Assembly (NCBI GenBank): GCA_937974175.1 | Contig: CALJIG010000042.1 | Span: 1 to 64,000, forward strand | Source of the DNA: an uncultured Ignavibacteria bacterium | Lineage (GTDB): Bacteria; Bacteroidota; Ignavibacteria; Tepidaquicellales; Tepidaquicellaceae | Direction: 5' to 3' | DNA: 64,000 nt | Shown here: one piece after another, positions 7,554 to 16,690 of the stretch | Numbering within the stretch: the stretch's first letter is position 1 | How the letters are laid out: every line of letters begins with the position of its first letter | Made by a program: the position numbers and the translations under genes | The notes under the pieces: model-generated | Database searches by the model: none | Seen by the model: only the letters and a program-made list of their open reading frames with translations | What the model was told of the DNA's origin: nothing

Positions 7554-9233
7554 ATGAAATTAAAAGTGTTCAAATACATGTCTAAAAATAAAATTCTTGT
7601 CTCATCGCTGTTCGCACTTATACTTGCAGTTTCTTCTTTTGCTTTTATACCTAACTCGGATAACAGGTTTAACGAGTTACTCTCGAAAAAAATTCAGAAA
7701 TACATTACAACAAATGCGCAGGAACTGCCTGACTGGGCGCTAATGGACCCGAAGGACGGATATGAAGGTACAAGAACTTTAGCATTCAGAGAGTATTTGA
7801 AAACTACTCAGTTACTTAATGAACCGAAACAAGTTGTGGTTGCTGTTATTGACGGAGGAATAGATATTAATCACCCCGACTTAAAAAATAATATCTGGCA
7901 AAACATGGCAGAAGTTAACGGAGTTGCCGGAGTAGATGATGATGAAAACGGATTTATTGATGATTTTAACGGATGGAATTTCCTCGGTATACAGGAAAGC
8001 CTTGGTATGGAGTTTACAAGAGAGTATTATAAGTTAAAGAAGCAGGGAGTAAGCGAGAGCGACCCTTATTTCAAAAAAGTAAAAGATGAATACCTGGAGG
8101 AAAAAAGCGAAGTTATGTTTATGAAGATTGGGATTAATACTTCCATCGATGAATTAAATAGCGCTGAAGCAATTCTTAAGGAAAGAAATTATCCGACGGA
8201 CCCCGATAAACTAGATAAAATCTCAAGAACTCTCACAGGAAAATATGAAGAAGCAGCTTCCGTAATACTCAATACATATTTCATGTACGGAATAAAAAAA
8301 GAAGAGATGGTAGGGCTTAAGAAAGAGTATGATACAAAATCTAAATACTTAACCGATACTACAAGCACTTATTTATTGATTGGCGATAATCCGGAACTGT
8401 TCATTGAGAGAGGATACGGAAACAATAAGCCTAATACAGGAAGCATGGACCATGCAACACACGTCGCGGGAATTATTGCTGCAAGCATAAATACGATCGG
8501 ACAATCTCCCTATGCAAAAATAATGAGCGTTCGTTGTGTTCCCGATGAAGGTGATGAAAGAGATAAAGATATTGCTAATGGAATACGTTATGCAGTAGAT
8601 AACGGAGCAAGTATAATTAATATGTCGGCAGGGAAATACTTTTCACCGCAGGCTGACCTGGTTTTAGAAGCTCTGAAATATGCAGAAGAGAAAGGTGTGC
8701 TTTTTGTAAACTCTGCGGGTAATGATGCATCTGATATAGAGACAAAAATCAGTTATCCGAGAAAGTTTATCATGGAAAACGGGCAGATGAAATTTTTCAC
8801 GAATACAATTGTAGTCGGCGCATCAACCTGGATGCAGCAATGGTCAAAAGAAAAAGATCCTGAAGATTTGGCCGGGCATTACGACCTTGCTGCGTCATTC
8901 AGTAATTATTCAGATAAAATAGTGGATGTTTTTGCTCCCGGAGTAGAAATAAACAGCTGCTATCCGAATCCGTTATATAAACGTGAAAGCGGAACCAGCA
9001 TGGCAGCTCCTGAAGTAACGGGAATGGCAGCAAACATAAAAGCATTCTTTCCGAATCTAACAGCGGAAAGGATAAAAGAAATAATAGTAAGCTCGGCAAG
9101 AACTTATCCCGGTTTGCAGGTAAAAATACAAGGAAAAAATTCCAAAGTTCCTTTCTCCAGCCTATCAAAGTCAGGCGGAGTTGTTGATATGATGAATGCA
9201 TTCAGACTTGCACAGGAATCTGCACAAAACTAA
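7554..9233 (+). CDS. Secreted subtilisin-like serine protease (S8) with large D-H insertion
   Basis: 559 aa. The N-terminal hydrophobic segment (ILVSSLFALILAVSSFAFI) is a signal peptide or anchor. The triad is complete: Asp100 in VVAVIDGGID, His300 in HATHVAG and Ser482 in GTSMAAPE, with the oxyanion Asn390 in NSAGND. About 200 residues separate Asp and His, where simple subtilisins have 30-40; the insert (about 140-295) is charged, predicted helical by eye and contains no motif I recognise. I see no T9SS sorting tail, so the enzyme is probably periplasmic or released by another route. A second Met at residue 9 is an alternative start. Confidence 0.88.
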   Translation: MKLKVFKYMSKNKILVSSLFALILAVSSFAFIPNSDNRFNELLSKKIQKYITTNAQELPDWALMDPKDGYEGTRTLAFREYLKTTQLLNEPKQVVVAVIDGGIDINHPDLKNNIWQNMAEVNGVAGVDDDENGFIDDFNGWNFLGIQESLGMEFTREYYKLKKQGVSESDPYFKKVKDEYLEEKSEVMFMKIGINTSIDELNSAEAILKERNYPTDPDKLDKISRTLTGKYEEAASVILNTYFMYGIKKEEMVGLKKEYDTKSKYLTDTTSTYLLIGDNPELFIERGYGNNKPNTGSMDHATHVAGIIAASINTIGQSPYAKIMSVRCVPDEGDERDKDIANGIRYAVDNGASIINMSAGKYFSPQADLVLEALKYAEEKGVLFVNSAGNDASDIETKISYPRKFIMENGQMKFFTNTIVVGASTWMQQWSKEKDPEDLAGHYDLAASFSNYSDKIVDVFAPGVEINSCYPNPLYKRESGTSMAAPEVTGMAANIKAFFPNLTAERIKEIIVSSARTYPGLQVKIQGKNSKVPFSSLSKSGGVVDMMNAFRLAQESAQN

Positions 9234-9242
9234 TTAAAAACC

Positions 9243-9342
9243 TCCTCATTACGAACGTCCTCGTTCGTAATGTAAGCTTTAAAAATTATAACATTCCCAA
9301 CGGGGATCCCGCTAAAGCGGGACAAGCTGTTTGGAATGAGGA
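9243..9342. repeat. Intergenic multi-hairpin palindromic element (family with 48725-48811)
   Basis: A perfect 11-bp stem, 9247-9257 with 9262-9272 (loop TCCT), is followed by a nested hairpin: 9292-9301 pairs with 9329-9338 (one mismatch) around the inner stem TCCCGCT (9307-9313)/AGCGGGA (9316-9322). The ends TCCTCATT (9243-9250) and AATGAGGA (9335-9342) are also complementary, so two pairings compete. It sits between the subtilase and the next plus-strand gene. The same design, with the same TCCT loop and the same inner stem, recurs at 48725-48811. Confidence 0.8.
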
Positions 9343-9354
9343 TTTTAAAACCCC

Positions 9355-10398
9355 ATGAGAAAATTTTTTGTTGTTCTGTTCTTCCTTATTTGTAGCACAT
9401 CTAAAATTTTTGCAAATGCTGCCGCGCCCGGATTTTATAATAACGGAGGCAGCAGTGACTTCATTCCGTTTTTTGCTTCCGATAGTTTATATCTCGATAA
9501 GCTCCAGATGCAAAGTGAGCAGATAACAGTTTTGCTTTATCCGAACTTTGCAGTTGTGCGCGGTGAGTATAATATGCTTAATCTTTCCAATAAAGAAATA
9601 ATTTTTAATACAGGTTACCCTATAAATGCTTCTTATGAAAACGAATTGGTTTCAAGAGTAAGTTTTGAAGATATTTACGGGCTAAAAGTTTATGTTGACG
9701 GCAAAGAAGTGCCTAATGAAAAATTGAAGGCTGGCGATTCGAGTTATTCATTCGATGAAAATAAACGCAATCTTTACAATAACTGGTACGTATGGAAGTC
9801 AGATTTTAAACCTTCAACAATCACAAAAATAAAAGTTTACTTCATCGTTAATACTTCAAACAGCATTTTAAGAAAAGGTTACAGCAAGGATACAGATAAC
9901 GGCTTTGTTTATATACTGGAATCAGGCAGGGCATGGGCAAAAAACATTGAGAGCGGCAGAATAAACATCCAGCTGATGGACGGACTGACTGCAAAAGATA
10001 TTATGGGTGTCTCGCCAAACTCCAAATTTACAATAAACGACGAAGGCAACAGTCTGATTTATGATTTTAAAAATTTAGAGCCGACTCCAAAGGACAATGT
10101 CCTGATTCGTTACAAAAGTGAAAAAGAAAAATCTGATGTTCAGTCTATTGTTTCTGATGCGACTAAATATTATGATGAAATTGACCGCATTCAGCCGGCA
10201 AATATATTTGTCGAATCGTATAAAACATTTACAGCCAACGATTTTGAAGTACATGATTCCGGGTTCAATGTGTTTGCTTATATGATGATATTTCTGGTTT
10301 TCGGTGTTCCAATTCTCATTTTCCTTGCCATTGCAGGTGTAGTTATCTTTATTGTTGTACGCAGGCGTAAAACGAAAAAACAAGCACTTACGCCATAA
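9355..10398 (+). CDS. Exported protein with C-terminal membrane anchor, unknown function
   Basis: 347 aa. An N-terminal signal peptide (FFVVLFFLICSTSKIFANA) and one strong transmembrane helix near the C-terminus (about 308-334, MMIFLVFGVPILIFLAIAGVVIFIVV) followed by RRRKTKK imply a type I topology: a large extracytoplasmic domain with a short positive cytoplasmic tail. The domain contains NAAAPGFYNNGG at the mature N-terminus and looks beta-rich, with no catalytic motif I know. It could be a sensor or envelope assembly factor, but nothing in the sequence decides this. It follows the multi-hairpin element at 9243-9342 by 12 bases. Confidence 0.75.
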   Translation: MRKFFVVLFFLICSTSKIFANAAAPGFYNNGGSSDFIPFFASDSLYLDKLQMQSEQITVLLYPNFAVVRGEYNMLNLSNKEIIFNTGYPINASYENELVSRVSFEDIYGLKVYVDGKEVPNEKLKAGDSSYSFDENKRNLYNNWYVWKSDFKPSTITKIKVYFIVNTSNSILRKGYSKDTDNGFVYILESGRAWAKNIESGRINIQLMDGLTAKDIMGVSPNSKFTINDEGNSLIYDFKNLEPTPKDNVLIRYKSEKEKSDVQSIVSDATKYYDEIDRIQPANIFVESYKTFTANDFEVHDSGFNVFAYMMIFLVFGVPILIFLAIAGVVIFIVVRRRKTKKQALTP

Positions 10399-10525
10399 TT
10401 ACGCAGATTTGCATCAAATAAGTTCATTTCATTTTTAACCTCTTACCAGCCCTGTTTTCTCATTGAAACTCTCTGGGTAAATCCTTATATTACTAATTGC
10501 TTAAAATTAAATTTCAACCATAAAC

Positions 10526-11017
10526 ATGGCTTTAAACGTTGGCGATACAGCTCCTGATTTTACATTAAAAAGTAAAAATGAAACAGGCGATGTAAAAGAT
10601 TATACTTTAGGTGATTTCAAAGGAAAGAAAAACGTAGTATTATTTTTCTATCCGCAGTCATTTACCGGTGTTTGTACAACAGAAATGTGTACGATTGTAA
10701 AAGACTTTGAAGATTATTCTTCAATGGATGCGCAGACTTTCGGAATAAGTGTTGATTCAATTTTTACACAGGAAGCTTGGGCAAAAGCAAACGGAATTAC
10801 TTTCCCTTTGCTAAGTGATTTTAACAAAGAAGTGATTGAAAAATACGGAACAAGATATCCTGATGGCGGCTTTGTTCATAATATGAACGGAGTTTCCAAA
10901 AGAGCTGCATTCGTAGTTGATAAAGAAGGCAAGATAGCATACGCTGAAGTTTTAGAAAGCGCAGGAGATCTGCCGAACTTTGATAAAGTAAAAGAAGTTT
11001 TAAAATCCTTAAATTAA
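10526..11017 (+). CDS. Peroxiredoxin, AhpC/TSA family (BCP/AhpE-like)
   Basis: 163 aa, thioredoxin-fold peroxidase that reduces H2O2 and organic hydroperoxides. The signature FFYPQSFTGVCTTEMC holds the peroxidatic Cys50 with Thr47 three residues before it. A second Cys, Cys55, is five residues later, which is where the resolving Cys lies in the BCP alpha-2 subgroup, so this may be an atypical 2-Cys enzyme. KRAAFVVDKEGKI carries the conserved Arg. No signal peptide, so cytoplasmic. Its stop is 13 bases before ribF, and the ribF-rpsO genes follow closely, so it probably heads that transcript. Confidence 0.92.
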   Translation: MALNVGDTAPDFTLKSKNETGDVKDYTLGDFKGKKNVVLFFYPQSFTGVCTTEMCTIVKDFEDYSSMDAQTFGISVDSIFTQEAWAKANGITFPLLSDFNKEVIEKYGTRYPDGGFVHNMNGVSKRAAFVVDKEGKIAYAEVLESAGDLPNFDKVKEVLKSLN

Positions 11018-11030
11018 TTTTTTTAAGGGA

Positions 11031-11984
11031 ATGATAGTTGTAAGAGAGCCCGATGAAATTGTTTACGATAAGAAAACCGTTGTTACCGTAGGGACTTTTG
11101 ACGGTGTTCACATAGGGCATCAGCAGATTATCGGCGAGCTTAATCGCCTGAAGGAAGAAAAGAATTTAAGAAGCATCTTAATAACTTTTGATCCGCATCC
11201 GCAGATAGTTCTAAGGAACCGCTCCAAAGATGTAAAACTTTTAACTTCCACAGAGGAGAAACTTGAATTACTAAAAAAATTTCCTCTTGATACAGTTTAT
11301 ATAATAAATTTCAGTAAAGAGTTCGCAGCTACACCTGCAGAGAAATTTTTTACTGATTACATTGTGAACAGGATAGGATTGAATGACTTAGTTATCGGAT
11401 ATGACCACATGTTCGGTAAAAATCGCGAGGGAAGCATTGAAACAGTAAACGCTCTTTCGAATAATTTCGGTTTCAGTGTGCACAAAGTGCCTGAGTTTAA
11501 AATCGACGATAAAAATATCAGCAGCACAGAAATTCGCAAGCTTCTTGAAGAAGGAGATGTAAACGCTGCAAAATTTTTTCTCGGAAGATTTTACGATATT
11601 GAAGGAACAGTTGTTCAAGGCGCGAAACGCGGGAGAGAATTAGGATATCCGACGGCGAACATCAAGATTGATGATGACAACAAACAAATTCCGAAAAACG
11701 GAATTTACGCAGTAGAAGTTCTTTTAGATGAAAATATTTTCAGAGGCGAAACATTCCGTGGAATGATGAGCATAGGGCATAACCCGACTGTAAACGATAC
11801 CGATGAAATATTCCTTGAAGTAAACATCTTTAATTTTGATAAAGATATTTACGGAGAAAAAATTAAAATCAGGTTTGTTGAGTATATAAGGGAAGAAGTA
11901 AAATTCAATTCCCTTGAAGAGCTTACAAAAAAGCTTGACGAAGACAAACAAAAAACATTAAATATATTCAGTAACATTAATTAA
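11031..11984 (+). CDS. ribF: Bifunctional riboflavin kinase / FAD synthetase
   Basis: 317 aa, the usual RibF length. The protein phosphorylates riboflavin to FMN and adenylylates FMN to FAD. The N-terminal nucleotidyltransferase domain shows GTFDGVHIGH (21-30), FDPHPQ and YDHMFGKNREG; the C-terminal flavokinase domain begins at GRFYDIEGTVVQGAKRGRELGYPTANI and ends with YGEKIKIRFVEYIREE. Both halves look intact. It lies 8 bases before rpsO, a ribF-rpsO linkage seen in many bacteria. Confidence 0.95.
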   Translation: MIVVREPDEIVYDKKTVVTVGTFDGVHIGHQQIIGELNRLKEEKNLRSILITFDPHPQIVLRNRSKDVKLLTSTEEKLELLKKFPLDTVYIINFSKEFAATPAEKFFTDYIVNRIGLNDLVIGYDHMFGKNREGSIETVNALSNNFGFSVHKVPEFKIDDKNISSTEIRKLLEEGDVNAAKFFLGRFYDIEGTVVQGAKRGRELGYPTANIKIDDDNKQIPKNGIYAVEVLLDENIFRGETFRGMMSIGHNPTVNDTDEIFLEVNIFNFDKDIYGEKIKIRFVEYIREEVKFNSLEELTKKLDEDKQKTLNIFSNIN

Positions 11985-11992
11985 AAAAACAC

Positions 11993-12265
11993 GTGGCATT
12001 AACTAAAGAAGAAAAAAGCGAAATCGTAACAAAGTACGGTGAATCAGCTAACAACTCAGGAAAGACTGAAGTTCAGGTTGCAATACTTACAAAAAGAATC
12101 AATGAGCTTTCAGCAAGCCATTTTAACACTCATGCAAAAGATAACCACTCAAGAAGAGGTCTTTTGAAAATGGTTGGTAAAAGAAGAAAACTTTTAAGAT
12201 ATCTTGAAAACAAAGATGTTACAAGATACAGAGGCATCATAAAAGAATTAAATATCAGAAAATAA
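11993..12265 (+). CDS. rpsO: Small ribosomal subunit protein S15
   Basis: 90 aa, full length. S15 binds 16S rRNA and helps assemble the platform of the 30S subunit. The sequence matches the family throughout: LTKEEKSEIV, TGKTEVQ-like GKTEVQVAILTKRI, HFNTHAKDNHSRRGLLKMVGKRRKLL and a basic C-terminus. The start codon is GTG (GTGGCATTAACT); MALTKEEK is the expected N-terminus. It lies 8 bases after ribF, followed by a strong terminator at 12297, with pnp after that: the classical rpsO-pnp order. Confidence 0.97.
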   Translation: MALTKEEKSEIVTKYGESANNSGKTEVQVAILTKRINELSASHFNTHAKDNHSRRGLLKMVGKRRKLLRYLENKDVTRYRGIIKELNIRK

Positions 12266-12296
12266 TTTTTTGATTTTTTATTCTATTTCACAAATG

Positions 12297-12332
12297 CCCG
12301 TCCCTCATTTTCAGGACGGGTTTGTCGTTTTT
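12297..12332 (+). terminator. Rho-independent terminator after rpsO
   Basis: CCCGTCC (12297-12303) pairs with GGACGGG (12314-12320) around a 10-nt loop, followed by a T-rich tract (TTTGTCGTTTTT). It separates rpsO from pnp; in other bacteria this junction also carries RNase processing sites, which I cannot see directly. Confidence 0.9.
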
Positions 12333-12394
12333 ATGAACGTACATAAAAAAGACGTTAAACATTTTAAAACTTTACAAGAAAGGTTTATACCGAA

Positions 12395-14572
12395 TTGATA
12401 AGAAAAAGCATAGAGATAGGCGGAAAGAAACTAACTCTCGAAACAGGAAGACTTGCAAAGCAAGCAAACGGAGCAGTATTAATCTCCCTTGAAGATACCG
12501 TGGTATTATGCACAGCAGTAATGAAAGACGAAGTTGCAGCAGGACAGGATTTTTTCCCTTTAAAAGTAGATTACAGAGAAAAATCAGCCTCAGTCGGAAA
12601 AATCCCCGGCGGATTTTTCAAAAGAGAAGCCAGACCAACAGAAAAAGAAATACTCTCATCAAGATTAATTGACAGACCTATAAGACCTATGTTCCCCGAC
12701 GGATACTTCAATGAAGTTGATATCCAGGCAGGAGTTTACTCTTCAGATGGAGAGAACGATGCAGATGTTATTGCAGCAATAGGCGCTTCTGCAGCTCTGA
12801 TGATTTCAGACATTCCTTTTGATTTACCTATAGCTGAAGTAAGAGTTACACGAGTGAACGGCGAATTAATAATTCTTCCAACTCATAAGCAAAATGATGA
12901 AGGTGATTTTGATATAATTGTTGCAGGAACAGAAGATTCAATCGTTATGGTTGAAGGTGAAGCAAAAGAAATGTCAGAGCACGAATTTATTGAAGCAGTG
13001 AAATTCGCTCATACTCATATTATTGAGCTTTGTAAATTTCAAAAAGAGTTTGCAGCTGAAGTTGCTAAAACAAAAAAAGTAATTCCTCCTGCTGAAGACA
13101 GAAGCGAAATTATTAACGATGTTAAAGCGCTTTATGAAAATGAATTTAAAGCTATGGTCAGCGCTATTCTTCCGAAAGAAGAAAGACATAACGGAAATAA
13201 TGAGCTTCATGCAAAAGTAAAAGAAGCATTAGCTGAAAAATATCCTGAAAGAGAAAAAGAGCTTGGCGGAATAATGCACGATATACAATACAATGTTATC
13301 CGCGCAATGATTTTAGATGAAGGCAAAAGATTAGACGGCAGAGGTACAACGAACATAAGAAATATCACATGTGAAGTCGGTGTTCTTCCGAGAACACACG
13401 GTTCAGCTTTATTCACCAGAGGTGAAACACAAAGTTTGACAACTGTAACTTTAGGGACAGGAAACGATTCACAGACAATTGAAGGTTTAAGAGACGAAAT
13501 TCAGAAGAAATTCATTCTTCATTATAATTTCCCGGGATTCAGCACAGGTGAAACCAGTGGAAGACCAGGACCGGGAAGAAGAGAAATTGGACACGGAAAT
13601 CTTGCAGAACGCTCATTGAAAAAAATGGCTCCGAGCGAAAAAGATTTTCCATACGTACTTCGTATCGTATCCGATATTCTTGAATCAAACGGTTCATCAT
13701 CAATGGCTACAGTCTGCGCAGGTTCATTAGCTTTAATGGATGCAGGTGTACCAATGAAAAAACCTGTTGCAGGTATTGCAATGGGACTTATAAAAGAAGG
13801 CGATAGAATTGCAGTGCTTTCAGATATACTCGGCGATGAAGATCACTTCGGTGATATGGATTTCAAAGTTGCAGGAACAACTGATGGTATCACAGCAATT
13901 CAAATGGATATTAAAATAAGAGGAATTTCATTCGAAGTTCTTGAAACAGCTCTTAATCAGGCAAAAGAAGGCAGACTTCATATTCTTGGAATAATGAACG
14001 AAACACTTTCTGTACCAAGAGAAAACTTATCGAAGTATGCTCCGCATTTATACTCAATGCAGATACCTGTTGATATGATAGGAACAATTATCGGACCTGG
14101 CGGAAAAATGATTCGCCACATTATTGCGGAATCTGGATGCGAACTTAATATCGATGATACAGGTATGTTAACGATTGCAGCAGTGAACGAAGAAAATGCT
14201 AATATTGCTAAAACAATGGTCGGCAGATTAGTTGAAGTTCCTGAAAAAGGAAAAACCTATGAAGGTACAGTGAAATCTATTAAAGATTTCGGAGCATTCG
14301 TAGAAATTATCCCTGGAAAAGAAGGACTTCTCCATATCTCTGAAATTGATTATAAGAGAGTAGATAAAGTTGAAGACGTTTTACATATGGGCGATAAGAT
14401 AGAAGTTATGCTTCTTGATATCGACAGAGAAGGAAAAATGAAATTAAGCATGAAAGCTTTAATGCCGAAACCTGAAGGATATGTAGAGCCGGTAAAACGC
14501 GAAAGACCTGAAGGCGATAGACGCGACGGACCAAGAAGAGATGACAGACGCGGCGGCGGTAACAGACGCTAA
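12395..14572 (+). CDS. pnp: Polynucleotide phosphorylase
   Basis: 725 aa, full length. PNPase degrades RNA 3'-to-5' phosphorolytically. Domain order is standard: two RNase PH cores joined by a helical domain (second core with GETQSLTTVTLG and the FSTGETSGRPGPGRREIGHG loop, residues about 385-405), KH domain with GTIIGPGGKMIRHI (about 566-579) and S1 domain from about 622 (YEGTVKSIKDFGAFVEIIPGKEGLLHISEI). The C-terminal tail is an RG/RD-rich basic segment, often seen in Bacteroidota PNPases. The start is TTG at 12395, with AGAAAGG about ten bases upstream. It is followed after 39 bases by a STAS-domain gene. Confidence 0.97.
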   Translation: MIRKSIEIGGKKLTLETGRLAKQANGAVLISLEDTVVLCTAVMKDEVAAGQDFFPLKVDYREKSASVGKIPGGFFKREARPTEKEILSSRLIDRPIRPMFPDGYFNEVDIQAGVYSSDGENDADVIAAIGASAALMISDIPFDLPIAEVRVTRVNGELIILPTHKQNDEGDFDIIVAGTEDSIVMVEGEAKEMSEHEFIEAVKFAHTHIIELCKFQKEFAAEVAKTKKVIPPAEDRSEIINDVKALYENEFKAMVSAILPKEERHNGNNELHAKVKEALAEKYPEREKELGGIMHDIQYNVIRAMILDEGKRLDGRGTTNIRNITCEVGVLPRTHGSALFTRGETQSLTTVTLGTGNDSQTIEGLRDEIQKKFILHYNFPGFSTGETSGRPGPGRREIGHGNLAERSLKKMAPSEKDFPYVLRIVSDILESNGSSSMATVCAGSLALMDAGVPMKKPVAGIAMGLIKEGDRIAVLSDILGDEDHFGDMDFKVAGTTDGITAIQMDIKIRGISFEVLETALNQAKEGRLHILGIMNETLSVPRENLSKYAPHLYSMQIPVDMIGTIIGPGGKMIRHIIAESGCELNIDDTGMLTIAAVNEENANIAKTMVGRLVEVPEKGKTYEGTVKSIKDFGAFVEIIPGKEGLLHISEIDYKRVDKVEDVLHMGDKIEVMLLDIDREGKMKLSMKALMPKPEGYVEPVKRERPEGDRRDGPRRDDRRGGGNRR

Positions 14573-14611
14573 GTTAAGAAAGAATAATTAAGAAAATTAA
14601 ATTCTCTCAAC

Positions 14612-14917
14612 ATGAAATTCGAAATAGATAAACAGAAAGATAAAACAATATTCAAGCTTGAATCAAAAGTGCTCGGACACGAGATTGCCGCTGATTTAAA
14701 AGCAGAATTGATTTTTCTTCAGAAAGAAATTGATAATCAATTTATAATAGATTTGGGCGATGTAACAAGATGTGACAGCTCAGGACTTTCATGTCTTCTT
14801 CTTGCAGAAAGAATGGAGCGTGAAAAAGGAAATAAATTAGTATTGATGAACGTTAACAAGGCAGTGGAAGATTTAATTAAAATCGCTCGTCTTGATAGAG
14901 TATTCGATATAAAATAA
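14612..14917 (+). CDS. STAS-domain anti-sigma factor antagonist (SpoIIAA-like)
   Basis: 101 aa, a single STAS domain. Members of this family are released or captured by phosphorylation of a conserved Ser and control sigma factors or signalling partners. The motif VTRCDSSGLSCLLL places the target Ser at 57 or 58, after the beta strand FIIDLGD, and the C-terminal helix (KAVEDLIKIARLDRVFDI) is typical. No anti-sigma kinase or phosphatase gene is nearby, so the partner is unknown. The gene lies 39 bases after pnp and ends in a strong terminator, so it is probably in the pnp transcript. Confidence 0.88.
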   Translation: MKFEIDKQKDKTIFKLESKVLGHEIAADLKAELIFLQKEIDNQFIIDLGDVTRCDSSGLSCLLLAERMEREKGNKLVLMNVNKAVEDLIKIARLDRVFDIK

Positions 14918-14934
14918 TACAAGTCTCTCCTTCA

Positions 14935-14989
14935 AATCCCGTTTGATAGCGAAAAATTTTTTAATTTTTTTCAAACGGGATTTTTTTAT
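14935..14989 (+). terminator. Terminator after the STAS gene
   Basis: AATCCCGTTTGA (14935-14946) is perfectly complementary to TCAAACGGGATT (14971-14982), with an AT-rich 24-nt loop and a T7 tract directly after. This closes the pnp-STAS unit. Confidence 0.85.
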
Positions 14990-15375
14990 GCCCGCTTTAC
15001 TTTTTTAAACTTCTTTATTTAAAGTCAGTCAATGTGAAAAAAAATATCTATTCCTACTAATAGGTAACAATTACTTTACTTCTTGAATGAAAAAGATTAA
15101 ATTGTATTGAAGTAAATTGTTTGCTTAATACGGTTAAATAGCTCTAACAATTTGAGGTATAAAATTCAGCAAAAACCCGTCAATAACAGAAAATTCATTT
15201 TGCCGTTATTGATAAAACAATACTGAAAAGTTTAAAATCCGACAATACTTAAAAACATTGTTCTAACAATTTATACGAAATTTATGTTATTTATTATACC
15301 GGATAATTTAAAATCTCCATTCAATCAGTAGAAAATCTGTGCAATCTGTGATATGATTTTTTACTTTGCTACAAT
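14990..15375. other. AT-rich intergenic stretch without a gene
   Basis: No plausible reading frame. A possible stem is TCAATAAC (about 15180) with GTTATTGA about 30 bases later, and CTAACAATTT occurs twice (near 15145 and 15263). The end, with AATCTGTGCAATCTGTGA near 15339, looks like common degenerate intergenic sequence. It presumably holds the promoter of the Rieske-queG-regulator run, but I cannot fix its position. Confidence 0.5.
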
Positions 15376-15720
15376 ATGAACGACGAATACGTAAAAACAT
15401 TCAAGCTATCGGAGCTTCCCAATAAAAAAGGAAAGCAGTTTCAATTAGATGACGACCATGAAATAGCTGTGTTCAAAATTTATGATAAGGTTTATGCAGT
15501 GGATAATATCTGCCCGCATAATCACGTGCCTCAGATGTATGACGGATATATAGATGAGATGTATGTTACATGCCCGATTCACGGATTTAAATTTCATCTC
15601 GAGACCGGCGAGCAGCCTACGAAAATAGGATGCAAATTGAAAACATATGAATTGAAAATAGAAAACGATTACATCTACGTTAAGAAACCGAAAAGAAAAT
15701 TATTCGATTTTCATTTTTAA
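15376..15720 (+). CDS. Rieske [2Fe-2S] ferredoxin (NirD/dioxygenase-ferredoxin type)
   Basis: 114 aa. The cluster ligands are complete: Cys46-x-His48 in ICPHNH and Cys66-x-x-His69 in TCPIHGFKF. The surrounding pattern (DNICPHNHVPQMYDG, VTCPIHGFKFHLETGE) is that of small soluble Rieske proteins which donate electrons to oxygenases or nitrite reductase-like enzymes. There is no transmembrane anchor and no disulfide Cys pair, so it is not a cytochrome bc-type Rieske protein. queG starts 11 bases after the stop, so the two are probably co-transcribed; whether it feeds electrons to QueG is untested. Confidence 0.9.
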   Translation: MNDEYVKTFKLSELPNKKGKQFQLDDDHEIAVFKIYDKVYAVDNICPHNHVPQMYDGYIDEMYVTCPIHGFKFHLETGEQPTKIGCKLKTYELKIENDYIYVKKPKRKLFDFHF

Positions 15721-15731
15721 GATTGGATTAA

Positions 15732-16676
15732 ATGAATAAATCAGTCATATCATCTTTAATAAAGCAGAAAGCAAAAGAATACGGTTTTGCGCTCTGCGGA
15801 TTTTCAAAAGCGGAGGTTCTTGATAAAGAAGAAATTTATTTTAAGAAATGGCTTGATGAAAAAAAGAATGCCGATATGAACTGGCTGAACAACTCTTTTG
15901 AGAAAAGAGTAAATCCATTCCTGATTGTGCCCGAAGCAAAATCAATTATATCTCTCGCCTTTGTTTATGATACACCTTACCAGCATATTGAACATAAGTC
16001 AATCGCAAAAATTTCCCGTTATGCCTGGGGAGAGAAAGACTACCACAAAGTTATCAAGAAAAAACTAAAACCTCTTTGTGCAGAGATAGAATTGTTATCA
16101 CCTGAAATAAAAACGCGCGCTTACGTAGATGACGGTCCTATGATGGATAAGATATGGGCAGCGCGAAGCGGTATCGGCGCGATGGGGAAACATACGAATA
16201 TAATAAATCCTGCTATAGGGAGTTTTTTCTTTTTATGTGAAATTCTTATTAACGTCGAATTGGAATATGATAAACCAATCGCAGATGACTTATGCAAGAA
16301 CTGCATGCTCTGCATAAATGCCTGCCCAACAGGAGCGATTTACGAGGAGTATAAGCTCGATGCAAATTTATGTATATCGTATCAGACAATTGAGAACCGC
16401 GGAGAAATTCCTGAACATATAAATCTCGATAACTGGGTTTACGGCTGCGATACATGTCAGGATGTCTGTCCTTATAATTCACGAAATATTTTTACAGAAG
16501 ACGAAAGATTTTTCCCGAAGAAAGAAACACTGAATAAATCATTAGAGGAATTATCAAAATTAACAGAAGAGGAATTCAATAAATTGTTTGAAGGTACGCC
16601 TATCAGAAGAACAAAATATGCAGGATGGAAAAGAAATATAGTAATAAATTTAAAAAAGAATTCCAACAACTCTTAA
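15732..16676 (+). CDS. queG: Epoxyqueuosine reductase QueG
   Basis: 314 aa. QueG is a cobalamin- and [4Fe-4S]-dependent enzyme that reduces epoxyqueuosine to queuosine in tRNA anticodons, the last step of the pathway. Two ferredoxin-type clusters are visible: CKNCMLCINACP (Cys188, 191, 194, 198) and CDTCQDVCP (Cys239, 242, 246), with Cys214 between. The N-terminal region (SRYAWGEKDYH, RAYVDDGPMMDK, WAARSGIGAMGKHTNII) matches the family's cobalamin-binding part. The usual C-terminal HEAT-like extension is absent, as in the shorter QueG form. It lies between the Rieske gene (11 bases) and the regulator gene (14 bases). Confidence 0.93.
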   Translation: MNKSVISSLIKQKAKEYGFALCGFSKAEVLDKEEIYFKKWLDEKKNADMNWLNNSFEKRVNPFLIVPEAKSIISLAFVYDTPYQHIEHKSIAKISRYAWGEKDYHKVIKKKLKPLCAEIELLSPEIKTRAYVDDGPMMDKIWAARSGIGAMGKHTNIINPAIGSFFFLCEILINVELEYDKPIADDLCKNCMLCINACPTGAIYEEYKLDANLCISYQTIENRGEIPEHINLDNWVYGCDTCQDVCPYNSRNIFTEDERFFPKKETLNKSLEELSKLTEEEFNKLFEGTPIRRTKYAGWKRNIVINLKKNSNNS

Positions 16677-16690
16677 TATTTTAAGCCCCA

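Noticed and set aside
15300..15375. Bacteroidota-type -33/-7 promoter before the Rieske gene
   Set aside because: A TACTTTG sequence is present but does not fit the TAnnTTTG consensus spacing, and no -33 TTG lies at the right distance.
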